A DNA stretch of 64,000 nt from Oscillospiraceae bacterium (GTDB lineage: Bacteria; Bacillota; Clostridia; Oscillospirales; Acutalibacteraceae), in contig SVPE01000006.1 of the NCBI GenBank assembly GCA_015066015.1, positions 62,001 to 126,000 on the forward strand, read 5' to 3'. Under the pieces are notes generated by a model. It searched no databases. It was not told the DNA's origin and worked only from the letters and a program-made list of their open reading frames with translations. The position numbers were made by a program, and so were the translations under genes. Positions 41,587 to 50,355 of the stretch are shown in pieces (position 1 is the stretch's first letter; the number at the start of each line of letters is the position of its first letter).

Positions 41587-42261
41587 GTGAGAATGAGAAA
41601 AAAGAAGTATCTGGATGAACGTCTTGATGCGGTGAAATCCTATATACTTGATACTGACCGTGAGGAACGTGATTTCGAAAAATCGGTGCAGATAAAGGAA
41701 TACTTTAATTTTGAAGAAATTTTCGGAAACTGCAATCCCGTGCAGCTCGAAATCGGTTGCGGTAAAGGACAATTTGTATGCGAAATGGCGAAAAGATGTC
41801 CCAATGTGAATTTTATTGCCGTTGAAAAAGAAAGAAATGTTATTGTTGCCGCCGTTGAGAAAATTGAAAAAGCGGGACTTACAAATGTACGCTTCATATC
41901 AGGCTGTGCAGAATATCTTCCGAGATTTATTCCCGAGCACAGTATAGAGCGCATATATCTCAATTTCTCCTGCCCTTATCCCAAGGAAAAATACAGAAAG
42001 CACCGTCTTACACACAGATTTTTCCTTAGTATTTACAAAGGTCTCCTCACTGAAGAGGGTGATATTCACCAGAAGACAGATAACATGCACTTTTTTGAGT
42101 TTTCGCTTCAGGAGCTCAGTGCGGAGGGCTTCAGACTTGAGAATGTTTCACTTGATTTGCACAACAGTAGCTTTGAGGGTAATATTATTACCGAATATGA
42201 AAAGAGATTTTCAGATTTAGGTCAGCCGATTTACAGGCTTGAGGCAAAGGTGAATAAGTAA
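41587..42261 (+). CDS. trmB: tRNA (guanine-N7)-methyltransferase TrmB
   Basis: TrmB methylates G46 of tRNAs with SAM. The 224-aa product begins 'MRMRKKKYLDERLD' from GTG 41587 (GAGG 8 nt upstream); the track's GTG at 41578 overlaps the SD. SAM site: 'EIGCGKGQFVCEMAKRCPNVNFIAVEKE'. Substrate regions: 'RHRLTH'-like 'KHRLTHRFFL' and 'HQKTDNMHFFEF'. The usual SDPWPK motif reads 'FSCPYPKEKY' here, with Cys for the conserved Asp and Tyr for Trp; the DNA (TCC TGC CCT TAT) confirms it. Otherwise length and order are normal, so it is probably still a TrmB, but activity may be altered. Confidence 0.88.
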   Translation: MRMRKKKYLDERLDAVKSYILDTDREERDFEKSVQIKEYFNFEEIFGNCNPVQLEIGCGKGQFVCEMAKRCPNVNFIAVEKERNVIVAAVEKIEKAGLTNVRFISGCAEYLPRFIPEHSIERIYLNFSCPYPKEKYRKHRLTHRFFLSIYKGLLTEEGDIHQKTDNMHFFEFSLQELSAEGFRLENVSLDLHNSSFEGNIITEYEKRFSDLGQPIYRLEAKVNK

Positions 42262-42271
42262 AAATATCAGC

Positions 42272-42320
42272 AAAAAGACAAGGATACGGCTCGATTCGGA
42301 GAGTCGCCCTTGTCTTTTTT
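42272..42320. terminator. bidirectional terminator
   Basis: AAAAAGACAAGG / CCTTGTCTTTTT stem with a 24-nt loop, between convergent trmB and the DUF4173 gene. Confidence 0.8.
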
Positions 42321-42336
42321 GTGTAGTGTAAATTGT

Positions 42337-44082
42337 TCAGCCTTCGGTAAACGTGCCTGATATCTGAATGAATTCAAAAGTATCTTCGTAGTAATCGTAA
42401 TCATACATTCTGAAAATGTTGAGACACTCTTTTGAAAAAGTCTCGTTATCCTTTACGTATTCCCAAAACAGGAAATCCGTAACGCTTGAGGTGGTGAGGA
42501 GGTTTTTTGCCGGGCTCATCTGAAGCTTACCCTCAAGGCTGTAGTTTGATGAATATAAAATCAATGAGCCAATCCAATATTTTGCCTCAAAGGCTGTATC
42601 AGAATCGGGAGCGGCAGCGACTACTTTATGAAGATTCATTATGGCGTGGTACTTGTCGGTATCATTGTGTATTGTTAGCACATCAAGCTCTGTGTGACGT
42701 CCTTCAAGGTAAGAGTTTGTATTGTAGGAAGCAATCATAGCACTGTCGCCGAAAAGACAGTAGAGACTCAATACCGCGCAGGAAAGACTTACGATTATTT
42801 TCATATACGGGAAGTTGTCTTTGTAAAGCTTTATGAAAATACAGACGAGCGTAGCAAGAATAATAAAGTCGATTACACAAACAAGAATTCGCAGATGGGT
42901 AAGACCCATTTCTGTGATATAAAGTGCCATTTTTGAGACAGCGGTTATCACAAGTAGAGTTGTGAAAAAACATAGAAAGGTGAAAATAGCTTTGAAGAAT
43001 TTTGAAATTCTGCCGTCAGTTCTTCTTTTCACAAAGAGCACTCCTACAGTGATGAGGCTGAGGTTTATAAAGGCAATTATGCTCATTTCAAAAAAGCCTT
43101 GTCGTGCATATTCTGAAAGGCTCATATCAATTGCAAAAGGAATTTTGCCTGAAAAAGCACCGAACAGATAAGAAAGCTGAGTAAAAAGATAGACCGTATA
43201 GAGAAGACATACGGAAAGATAAAAACCGGCTGCTATGTTTGCAGGTACAGATTTTATAAAAGGCGGTTCTTTATGAAGGTAATCACTTTTCGCATTTTTT
43301 TGTATACCGTGACGTAAGCAGAAAGCAGCAGAAAAAAACGCAGGTGCAAAAATAAGTGTTATAGTGCCGGCCCAGAAAGAGAAAAACCAGAACTCGAAAT
43401 TATAGTCCAACAGGTGAATCAGTTTATCGAATATTTCAGAGAGTTTATCGGAAAAAGCCGAGGTGAAAGCATCGAATGCGGTATCACCTGACACAAGAAG
43501 ACTGAAAAGAATCAGAATAACCGGCATGGCAAGGATAACACCAAGGACAATTCCGTTAATTTTTTTGTTTGTTCTGATGCGTACAGATTTAAAAATGCTT
43601 TTTAGTGGTAAAAACAGGTGCTTCAAAGGAATAACGAAAATGTCTCTTGCCTCTTCCAGCAGATAACGGTAGCTTTCTCTTTTTGTTTTCAGAATATCGG
43701 TTTTGCTTATACAAAGAGCACCGATAAGATACACAAGAAGAGGTAAAGCAAAAAAATGGTTGCTATTACTGAAAAAATACGGAAGTATAACAGCTACACC
43801 GCAAAAGGTAAAAAACAAGGTTGTCGGGTTGAAGTGTTTGTTTTTGCTTTTTACATAAAAAAATGAAAGTGAAAATATCGCAAATAAGGCGATTGCCTTA
43901 ACGTAGCCTATGAGATATGCACCATAATCTACGCTTAAAAGCGAAAAGAAAGAGAACAGAAAAATTCCCCCGAAAACAACAAGGGCGGCTATTACGTCTT
44001 TGAAAGTCGCTTTCGGAACTGTCGGTTTAGCGGATACGGTTGTACTTTCAGAAGTAAACAGATTATGTTGATTGTAGTTCAT
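42337..44082 (-). CDS. DUF4173-family polytopic membrane protein
   Basis: Start ATG 44082 lies 7 nt after AAGGAGG; the ATG at 44088 touches the SD. The 581-aa product has about 12 TM helices and a ~130-residue C-terminal soluble part. The segment 'MALYITEMGLTHLRILVCVIDFIILATLVCI' fits the DUF4173/DUF4153 family core. Function of the family is unknown; some neighbours in other genomes are two-component or sporulation genes. The 5' region includes a promoter and, 120 bp upstream, a cloverleaf element. Confidence 0.8.
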   Translation of the reverse strand: MNYNQHNLFTSESTTVSAKPTVPKATFKDVIAALVVFGGIFLFSFFSLLSVDYGAYLIGYVKAIALFAIFSLSFFYVKSKNKHFNPTTLFFTFCGVAVILPYFFSNSNHFFALPLLVYLIGALCISKTDILKTKRESYRYLLEEARDIFVIPLKHLFLPLKSIFKSVRIRTNKKINGIVLGVILAMPVILILFSLLVSGDTAFDAFTSAFSDKLSEIFDKLIHLLDYNFEFWFFSFWAGTITLIFAPAFFSAAFCLRHGIQKNAKSDYLHKEPPFIKSVPANIAAGFYLSVCLLYTVYLFTQLSYLFGAFSGKIPFAIDMSLSEYARQGFFEMSIIAFINLSLITVGVLFVKRRTDGRISKFFKAIFTFLCFFTTLLVITAVSKMALYITEMGLTHLRILVCVIDFIILATLVCIFIKLYKDNFPYMKIIVSLSCAVLSLYCLFGDSAMIASYNTNSYLEGRHTELDVLTIHNDTDKYHAIMNLHKVVAAAPDSDTAFEAKYWIGSLILYSSNYSLEGKLQMSPAKNLLTTSSVTDFLFWEYVKDNETFSKECLNIFRMYDYDYYEDTFEFIQISGTFTEG

Positions 44083-44114
44083 TGTCATTCCTCCTTAATG
44101 CTGATTTCAACAAT

Positions 44115-44143
44115 AAAATAACACATAAATTATTGTTTGTCAA
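44115..44143 (-). promoter_or_regulatory. promoter for the DUF4173 gene
   Basis: Minus-strand TTGACA, a 17-bp spacer, TATTTT. Confidence 0.65.
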
Positions 44144-44207
44144 TAAAAAAACAATAAAAAACATAAAAAATATATCGTAATCCGTAATTGTATGCGGATG
44201 TGGGACA

Positions 44208-44319
44208 GGGGAGGAACAACGCGCGAAAGCGCGTTTACCCTAAGAAAAATCGGTTTCGGGAAAGGGAAAACGATTTTTCTTAGGGTATTTGACCCTCAAA
44301 AGGGTCAAAGTTCCTCCCC
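44208..44319. other. cloverleaf (four-way junction) element 1
   Basis: A 10-bp outer stem, GGGGAGGAAC (44208-44217) with GTTCCTCCCC (44310-44319), encloses three perfect hairpins. These are AACGCGC-GAAA-GCGCGTT (a GNRA tetraloop), a 16-bp stem ACCCTAAGAAAAATCG with an 18-nt loop, and TTGACCCT-CAAA-AGGGTCAA. Almost every base of the 112 nt is paired. It lies in the 638-bp gene-free spacer between the DUF4173 and TerB-like genes. Another perfect hairpin (GCCGGGCAGC / GCTGCCCGGC) lies at 44371-44393. It could be a structured RNA or a DNA repeat; the strand is unknown. Confidence 0.65.
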
Positions 44320-44401
44320 GGTAAATCCGACTTGCGGGTATCGCCTGTTTTGTCGCTTCGCTTCAAATGAGCCGGGCAGCGTAGCTGCCCGGCATAAACA
44401 A

Positions 44402-44696
44402 AAACCGCGGAATAAATCCGCGGTTTCAGACTGTCGATAAAGTCACAAGAACAACAATGCACAGAAACACTTAAAGAACGTCGATAAAAAATTAAAAACA
44501 AAAACTACAAAGAAAAATGGTCAGGACATCGAATCCCGACCATTTTTGCATTGTTTTGCCATTTTTTCGCCCTCTCGGAGTACCACTGTACGCCTTCGGG
44601 GCGAATAAAAAGGCATCTTGCACCTTTCTCAACAGTCCGACAGCTTGTCGAAAATACTTTTCGACAAGCTGAAACCGCGGAATAAATCCGCGGTTT
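44402..44696 (+). mobile_element. MITE-like element copy A inside a duplicated terminator
   Basis: The 245-bp element (44427-44671) starts CAGACTGTCGATAAAG and ends in CTTTTCGACAAGCTG, so its ends are imperfect inverted repeats. It is flanked by exact 25-bp direct repeats (44402-44426 and 44672-44696) that are themselves palindromes, CCGCGGAATAAATCCGCGG with AAA/TTT edges. On the minus strand the distal copy is followed by TTTTTGTTT and reads as the intrinsic terminator of the TerB-like gene. The element thus inserted into this terminator and duplicated it. Its right end is a 14-bp hairpin. It contains no ORF. Confidence 0.8.
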
Positions 44697-44720
44697 ACAT
44701 TTTTGAATATTGAGTCCGAA

Positions 44721-45143
44721 TCAGCCGCAAAGCTCCTTGAGAAATTCGATTTCTTCGGTGCTGATGTTGCCGTCGACGGCGAAAATCATAGCAAGCATAA
44801 ATGCGAAATTATCCATTTCGTCACTTGTCATACAAAGCGCGATTTCACGAAGCTCTTTTACGATTTTTTTGTCGCCTTTTACGATTTTGACAAAGCCTCG
44901 GAAGTCTTTTTCTCTGATGCCTACAACGTCATTCATAAGCTGGAACTCAATGTCGGAAAGGTCGTCATCTACGGAAGCAGTGTAGGCTGCAAGGCCTACA
45001 AGCATAATCGGTGCTGCGTCACTGTCTGAATACTTTGCAACGCTTTCGAGTACATCGTCAACAATTTCTCTTCCTTTCGCTACGATTTCCTCATAGCTCA
45101 TTTTCTGAACCTTGCTTAATAAATTACTCCAGTCTCTCATCAT
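44721..45143 (-). CDS. TerB-like acidic helical protein
   Basis: The 140-aa product is all-helical and acidic, with 'DDDLSDIEFQLMNDVVGI' and 'IFAVDGNISTEEIEFLKELCG'. The DGxISxxE-type segment is typical of TerB/DjlA-N-like domains that bind metal through Asp and Glu. Proteins with this domain occur in tellurite and stress clusters and as solo cytoplasmic proteins; no ter partners are present. AGGAGAAAT precedes the start (ATG 45143 or 45140). The DUF1846 gene lies 24 nt upstream on the same strand, so the two are probably an operon. Its terminator has been split and duplicated by the element at 44.4 kb. Confidence 0.7.
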   Translation of the reverse strand: MMRDWSNLLSKVQKMSYEEIVAKGREIVDDVLESVAKYSDSDAAPIMLVGLAAYTASVDDDLSDIEFQLMNDVVGIREKDFRGFVKIVKGDKKIVKELREIALCMTSDEMDNFAFMLAMIFAVDGNISTEEIEFLKELCG

Positions 45144-45167
45144 ATTTCTCCTGACTTTATTTTCGTT

Positions 45168-46649
45168 TTATTTTACAAAAAGGTTTGATTTTTCATATTC
45201 GGGCTCGCAGGTAAGCTGGAGACCGAGCTTGTTGAACATAATCGAATCTACGCTTGAGGGAATAACTGATATGTGTGCCTGACAACCGCGAAGCTCCGGT
45301 AAGCATGCAAGAGCTTTGGCAGCATCTTCATCGGTTGCTGCGCTTACTGAAAGTGCAACAAGCACCTCGTCAACATGAAGTCGAGGATTTTTGCTTCCGA
45401 GATAATTTACTTTGAGACCCTGCACAGGCTCAATGAGATATTCGGGTAGAAGCAGAAGCTTGTCGTCAAGACCTGCAAGGTGCTTGAGTGCGTTGAGCAC
45501 TGCAGCTGAGGCTGCGCCGAGAAGATCTTTCGTTTTACCGATGACTATTGTTCCGTCGGAAAGTTCGATTGCTGCAGCGGGCTTGGAGGTGCTTTCGGCT
45601 ACCTTGTTGGCTTCTTTTGCAACAATTCTATCCTCTATGCCAATGTTTGCCTTGTTCATAAGAAGAAGGATTTTATCTTTTTCTTTACTGTGACCTGCAC
45701 CTGAACGGGCATCACAAAGGCAGGTGTAGTATCTGCGAAGGATTTCCTGTTTTGCGGCATCGCAAACGATATTGTCGTCTGTTATGCAGTTGCCAACCAT
45801 ATTGACTCCCATATCTGTGGGTGATTTGTAGGCAGAAAAGCCGTAAATTTTAGTGAAAATGGCCTGAAGCACAGGAAAAATTTCAACATCGCGGTTGTAG
45901 TTGACTGTTGCCTTTCCATAGGCTTCAAGGTGGAAGGGGTCAATCATATTCATATCGTTGAGGTCGGCAGTTGCTGCCTCGTAAGCAAGATTGACCGGGT
46001 GATTGAGTGGGAGATTCCATATAGGGAAGGTTTCGAATTTAGCATAGCCTGCTTCGATGCCTCTTAAATGCTCGTGGTAGAGCTGAGAGAGACAAACAGC
46101 CATTTTTCCGCTTCCGGGACCGGGCGCGGTGACAACGACGATTTTTCTCTGTGTTTCTACAAATTCATCCTTACCGTATCCGTTTTTTGAAACAATGAGG
46201 GGTACATCTGAAGGATAACCCGGGATAAGGTAATGTGTGAATACCTTTATGCCAAGATTCTGCAGCTTTTCTTTGAAAAGGTCGGCGGCTCTCTGTCCGT
46301 CGTATTGTGTTATTACGACACTGCCGACAAAAAGACCTACATTTCTGAACAGGTCAAAGAGTCTGAGAACTTCTTTATCGTATGAAATATTAAGGTCACG
46401 GCGAAGCTTTTTCTGCTCGATTGCTTTTGCGCTTATGGCGATTACAATTTCTGCCTCGTCCTTTAGCTCAAGGAGCATCTGAAGCTTACTGTCGGGTTTG
46501 AAACCGGGAAGTACTCTTGCGGCGTGGTTGTCGTCAAATAGCTTTCCGCCGAACTCCAGATAGAGCTTTCCGCCAAACTGTGATAGCCTTTTTCTGATAT
46601 GTTCGGACTGTGTCCTTATATATTTGTCATTATCAAAACCAATTCTCAT
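45168..46649 (-). CDS. DUF1846 (UPF0371) family protein
   Basis: ATG 46649 (MRIGFDNDKYIRTQSEHIRKRL) has GAGGGATT upstream; the track's 46697 start lies over the promoter. The 493-aa product matches the UPF0371/DUF1846 family well: 'GFDNDKYIRTQSEHIRKRL', 'LYLEFGGKLFDDNHAARVLPGF', 'VVVTAPGPGSGKMAVCLSQLYHE' with a P-loop-like Gly-rich segment, and 'SPTDMGVNMVGNCITDD'. The family is widespread in Firmicutes and structurally known, but its reaction is not established as far as I know. It is cytoplasmic, with no signal peptide. Confidence 0.9.
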   Translation of the reverse strand: MRIGFDNDKYIRTQSEHIRKRLSQFGGKLYLEFGGKLFDDNHAARVLPGFKPDSKLQMLLELKDEAEIVIAISAKAIEQKKLRRDLNISYDKEVLRLFDLFRNVGLFVGSVVITQYDGQRAADLFKEKLQNLGIKVFTHYLIPGYPSDVPLIVSKNGYGKDEFVETQRKIVVVTAPGPGSGKMAVCLSQLYHEHLRGIEAGYAKFETFPIWNLPLNHPVNLAYEAATADLNDMNMIDPFHLEAYGKATVNYNRDVEIFPVLQAIFTKIYGFSAYKSPTDMGVNMVGNCITDDNIVCDAAKQEILRRYYTCLCDARSGAGHSKEKDKILLLMNKANIGIEDRIVAKEANKVAESTSKPAAAIELSDGTIVIGKTKDLLGAASAAVLNALKHLAGLDDKLLLLPEYLIEPVQGLKVNYLGSKNPRLHVDEVLVALSVSAATDEDAAKALACLPELRGCQAHISVIPSSVDSIMFNKLGLQLTCEPEYEKSNLFVK

Positions 46650-46700
46650 TTTAATCCCTCGTTTTGTGCGATAAAATTGTTTCAAAAAACCACACAAAAT

Positions 46701-46729
46701 AATATACCATAAAAAATTTTATTTTTCAA
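46701..46729 (-). promoter_or_regulatory. promoter for the DUF1846 operon
   Basis: Minus-strand TTGAAA, a 17-bp spacer, TATATT with extended TGG. Confidence 0.7.
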
Positions 46730-46908
46730 CTTGAAAAACTATCTTTATTATAGAAAATACTGTATAATAATTGTGCATGATTGTTAAAAAGAAAAAGGCA
46801 GAAGTTGCTGAAAGCACAGAAAAGCGAATCCGTAATTTGCGGTTAACGGAGAATTCTTATTAATAAACACGGAAAAGGCGTAGATTGTCGGTAGGGAGGA
46901 TGACTTTC

Positions 46909-47385
46909 ATGAAGAATAAGTATGAAAGACTTTATAAAAAGGCGAAAAATATAATGGAGGACAAAACTCCGCTGAAAAAGGATTGCGGACTACTGTGTGA
47001 CAAAGCATGTTGTAAGGGTGACAGAGAAACGGGTATGCTTCTTTTTCCTTATGAGCAAACCACACTTGATGTAATTGAAAAAGACGGTGTGCGTCTTTGT
47101 GTTTGTGACGGTAAATGTGAGCGCAGCAGCAGGCCGCTCTCGTGTATGATTTTTCCGTTCTTTCCGTATGTAACGCAGGAAGGGAGAATAAGAGTAATTC
47201 CTGATATAAGAGGCGGCTCTATATGTCCTGTTGTAAGAAATTTTGCTGATGTAAGGCTCGACCGGCGGTTTTTGAGGCGGGTAAAAAAGATAGGCAGACT
47301 TCTTTCGGAGGATGAAGAATGCAGAGTCTTTCTTGAAGGAATCAGCAGGGAAATGGATGTTTATTTTTCTTTGTTGGATAAATAA
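46909..47385 (+). CDS. Cys-rich metal-cluster protein (YkgJ-like)
   Basis: ATG 46909 (MKNKYERLYKKAKNIM) is 9 nt from GGAGG; the track start at 46885 lies upstream of that SD. The 158-aa product has a Cys-rich core: 'DCGLLCDKACCKGD', 'CVCDGKCERSSRPLSCMIFPF' and 'ICPVVRN'. The spacing resembles YkgJ-type CxxCxxCC proteins, thought to bind zinc or an iron-sulfur cluster, and the RPxxCxxFPF motif is typical. No substrate is known. It has no clear operon partner. Confidence 0.75.
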   Translation: MKNKYERLYKKAKNIMEDKTPLKKDCGLLCDKACCKGDRETGMLLFPYEQTTLDVIEKDGVRLCVCDGKCERSSRPLSCMIFPFFPYVTQEGRIRVIPDIRGGSICPVVRNFADVRLDRRFLRRVKKIGRLLSEDEECRVFLEGISREMDVYFSLLDK

Positions 47386-47492
47386 CATCTGTGCAACACA
47401 TTGTTGCGCGGCTTTTCGGGTGAAATTGCTTTATTTATTACGTATATAATGATAGAATTAAGCTACACCAAAGGAAAGGACGGTGAGATTTT

Positions 47493-49034
47493 ATGAGTAA
47501 AATTTCACGGAATATCAGGAAATTCAGAAACGCTTCGGGAATGACTCAGGAGGAGCTTGCGGTTAAAATCCACGTAACAAGGCAGACTGTTTCAAGTTGG
47601 GAGACAGACCGCACTCAGCCGGACCTGCAGCTTCTTCAGAGCATTGCGGAAATTTTCGGAGTGGAGCCTGAAGAGATAATCTACGGCAAAAAAAGAAACA
47701 CCGCAGAAGAAAAAGAAAAGCAGCTTTTCGGCAATACCCTTGTTACGGTGCTGTCTGTTTTAGGCTGTCTTCTTATCGGTATTGGTGTAGTAATGATTTT
47801 TATAAAGTGGTGGGAGGATTTCCCGGATTTACTCAAGCTTCTCACTTGTTTTATTCCCGCACTTGCAGGTCAGGCCTTCGGTGTATATACCTATATAAAG
47901 AAAAAAGAAAGCCGCGCCTGGTGTGAGGGCGCCTGTGTACTGTGGATGCTGGGTGTGGGTGTGACTACGGCTATTGTGACGGGCTTTGTGTCATATCAGT
48001 TTGTGAAAACGGAGCTTATTTTCATTTTTCTTGCGGCTACGTATTTTTTACTTATGCTGATTTTTGACACTGTTTCACCCTTGCCGGTTGTGCATACTTT
48101 AAGTATTATCTGGCTGGAAAATGTAATTGCAGATATGAGGATATATCATCTTGATCTCGATGCAACGGTAAGCGCTACTCAGATACTCCGCTACAGTGTG
48201 GCGGTGATTGTGGAAGCTTTGTTTATCGGTTGTGTAGTCTATGTGTCAAAAAAGTTTTGTACGAAAGAGCAGAACATTATCCGTTTCACCTTCATCGAAT
48301 GGATAAACTTTGCGGCGGTGACAGCTTTTATTTGTCTGGCACTTGAAAGAACAGACATAGACGAGGGATTTATTTCTCTTGCTTTTACTGCGGCGATAGC
48401 TTTCTTTGCTGTAGGTCATAAGCAAAAAGATATAGTTTCGCCCTACAGAGTTCTGGGTCTTCCCGTTACAGCGGGGGCACTGTGCTTCTTTTCCATTGTA
48501 TCCGCGGTTGTCGATGCGGGAACGGGCAAGTGGGTGAGCATACTTGTTCTTATAATAGGTGTGTTGCCGGTGTTTCTGTTTGTTTGCGGTAAGACGAAGC
48601 CTGAAAGTCAATATCTCAGACTTTACGGGATTCTTGCCACGGTTGCACTTTTCATTTTCAATATGCTTTTTGTTATGCTCGCTTTCAGGAGCCCCGACTA
48701 CTATAAGATTGAACACCTCGGAAGCTTCAAGGTGTATGACTTTTTCTTCGGTGCACTTATGAATTTAAGCTTCCCTGTATGCCTTGCGGCGCTCATTATG
48801 CTTATAATTTACGGCGCAAAGGAAAGAAAGCTTCTCTATCTCAACCTTGGCTTTGTTCTTTCCTGTGCTTCGGTAATTGCGAAGCTTTATCTGCTTGACC
48901 TCGGACTTGTTCTGACGGGAATAATGCTCATTGCCTGCGGCGTGGCACTTCTCTTTGTGAATCTTAGATTTTCCCGTATCCGCGAAAAAGAAAAGCTTGT
49001 TTCTCTGGAAGAGGGAGAGGAGGATTTGCAATGA
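47493..49034 (+). CDS. XRE-type HTH regulator fused to DUF2157 membrane domain
   Basis: The 513-aa product begins with an XRE helix-turn-helix (residues 1-65, 'MTQEELAVKIHVTRQTVSSWETDRTQPD'). This is followed by about 12 TM helices of the DUF2157 type ('LGCLLIGIGVVMIFIKWWEDFPD' ... 'LTCFIPALAGQAFGVY'). A DNA-binding domain on a polytopic membrane protein implies transcription control from the membrane. Its stop overlaps the next ATG (ATGA), so the GDYXXLXY-like gene is translationally coupled. SD AAAGGACGGTGAG precedes the start. The regulated genes and signal are unknown; self-regulation of this cluster is likely by position. Confidence 0.85.
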   Translation: MSKISRNIRKFRNASGMTQEELAVKIHVTRQTVSSWETDRTQPDLQLLQSIAEIFGVEPEEIIYGKKRNTAEEKEKQLFGNTLVTVLSVLGCLLIGIGVVMIFIKWWEDFPDLLKLLTCFIPALAGQAFGVYTYIKKKESRAWCEGACVLWMLGVGVTTAIVTGFVSYQFVKTELIFIFLAATYFLLMLIFDTVSPLPVVHTLSIIWLENVIADMRIYHLDLDATVSATQILRYSVAVIVEALFIGCVVYVSKKFCTKEQNIIRFTFIEWINFAAVTAFICLALERTDIDEGFISLAFTAAIAFFAVGHKQKDIVSPYRVLGLPVTAGALCFFSIVSAVVDAGTGKWVSILVLIIGVLPVFLFVCGKTKPESQYLRLYGILATVALFIFNMLFVMLAFRSPDYYKIEHLGSFKVYDFFFGALMNLSFPVCLAALIMLIIYGAKERKLLYLNLGFVLSCASVIAKLYLLDLGLVLTGIMLIACGVALLFVNLRFSRIREKEKLVSLEEGEEDLQ

Positions 49035-49672
49035 AGAAGAAAACAGTTGTAATTCTGCTTGCTGTAATTGCTGTGCTTCAGCTTCTCTTTCCGTTGAGCT
49101 TTATGGCATACGAAAAGATTGCTATGAACGCCGTTGTTGAAAAGGGTGCAAGCTATACTCTTGAGTATTCAAAGTTCAATCATTTATATAAGGAAAGTGT
49201 ACACCTTAACACCGACGACCTTTATACTGTGGGCTATACAATGGATATAGAGCAGCTTAAAGGATACACGAACTTTATTCCGGCTGACACTCTTTCGGTT
49301 TACCGTAAGGTTGTTATCAGGGAAAATGAAAACGGAATATATGAATTTTACGATGCGGAAACCTGTGACAGCTCTCTTATAGAAAAGGATAATTGGTTCA
49401 ACGTACAATCAACCTTTTTTATAAAGTTTGAGCAGTACGATTTTGTAAATGAAAGCATTGGCCTCAGAGAACTTGTTGAGCTTGCAAATTATGTAAGCGA
49501 TGAGTATGTAGACGAATCCTTTGATGTTGATGGCTTTCTGGCGGAGGACGGCTATTACGGCGGCTTTTATATGGTGCCCTTTGAGGGTAAAATCACGCTT
49601 AAGGTGTATAACGGCTTCGCAAAAATCACCGAGCTTTATCTCGGAGATGAGCTTATACTCACATTAAAATAA
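49031..49672 (+). CDS. GDYXXLXY-like membrane-anchored protein
   Basis: It overlaps the upstream gene by 4 bp. The 213-aa product has an N-terminal TM anchor (6-26, 'VVILLAVIAVLQLLFPLSFM') followed by 'VEKGASYTLEYSKF', resembling the GDYXXLXY motif, and an outer beta-rich domain ending 'LKVYNGFAKITELYLGDELIL'. GDYXXLXY proteins are regularly encoded next to DUF2157 genes, which supports the assignment. The function of the pair is unknown. A shorter paralogue follows at 49756. Confidence 0.7.
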   Translation: MKKKTVVILLAVIAVLQLLFPLSFMAYEKIAMNAVVEKGASYTLEYSKFNHLYKESVHLNTDDLYTVGYTMDIEQLKGYTNFIPADTLSVYRKVVIRENENGIYEFYDAETCDSSLIEKDNWFNVQSTFFIKFEQYDFVNESIGLRELVELANYVSDEYVDESFDVDGFLAEDGYYGGFYMVPFEGKITLKVYNGFAKITELYLGDELILTLK

Positions 49673-49755
49673 TTCTGTAATTATTACAAAAGCTTAATAT
49701 TTATTTATTTTTTAAGTACACTCAGCTATAATGGAAGCATAAAGGAGGGCCGGGA

Positions 49756-50331
49756 ATGAATACAGATATCAAAAAAAAGCACACCAAGCTTATTCTATCG
49801 GTTTTCATTTGTCTTTCCTCAATCTGTTTTTTCTTGCTTGTTTACATAAGCTCACCACTTCATCCAAGAAACATTTCATATGAAACCGTTGCCAAAAGAG
49901 GAGATGAATTTGTAATCAGGCTCGACGGTATTTCATCATATGATGAAAAGGGCTTCACTGTGTCCACCGAGAACTTTTATTTTCCTGACGGAAAAGTCAG
50001 TGTTTTTGTCGGTGAAGACGGATTTGCTTATACGGATTACGACAAAAAGGGTGAGGTCAGCTTTAACGGGAAATACAGTTCACCATTCATTTATTATGAC
50101 GGCTACAGTTTTTGCGGTGAGGAGTACAAAACAAAGGAAGAGCTTGAGGCTTTTTTTGAATTGCCTGATCCGATATATAATTTTGACATTAACAATCTTT
50201 CCACTTACATTCAGAATATAATCCACTATGAAAAGCAGTTTGTCGGAAAAGCCACCGTGAAAATTTACCGTGGAAAATGTGTCATAACAGAAGTTTATAT
50301 CGGGGAAGAAAAGGTTCTTAAACTAAAATAA
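49756..50331 (+). CDS. GDYXXLXY-like paralogue, membrane-anchored
   Basis: The 191-aa product has a TM anchor (about 12-32), then 'YETVAKRGDEFVIRLDG', and a C-terminus 'VKIYRGKCVITEVYIGEEKVLKLK'. This matches the tail of the preceding protein (KVYNGFAKITELYLGDELILTLK), so the two are paralogues from a duplication. A TATAAT-like box near 49729 suggests its own promoter. SD AAAGGAGGGCC is strong. The 403-aa membrane protein follows after 24 nt. Confidence 0.7.
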   Translation: MNTDIKKKHTKLILSVFICLSSICFFLLVYISSPLHPRNISYETVAKRGDEFVIRLDGISSYDEKGFTVSTENFYFPDGKVSVFVGEDGFAYTDYDKKGEVSFNGKYSSPFIYYDGYSFCGEEYKTKEELEAFFELPDPIYNFDINNLSTYIQNIIHYEKQFVGKATVKIYRGKCVITEVYIGEEKVLKLK

Positions 50332-50355
50332 TATTATAGCGAGGCGTATTTTAAC

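Noticed and set aside
44192-44440. 82-aa ORF across cloverleaf element 1
   Set aside because: It spans perfect palindromes and part of the target duplication; no SD and no recognisable protein features.
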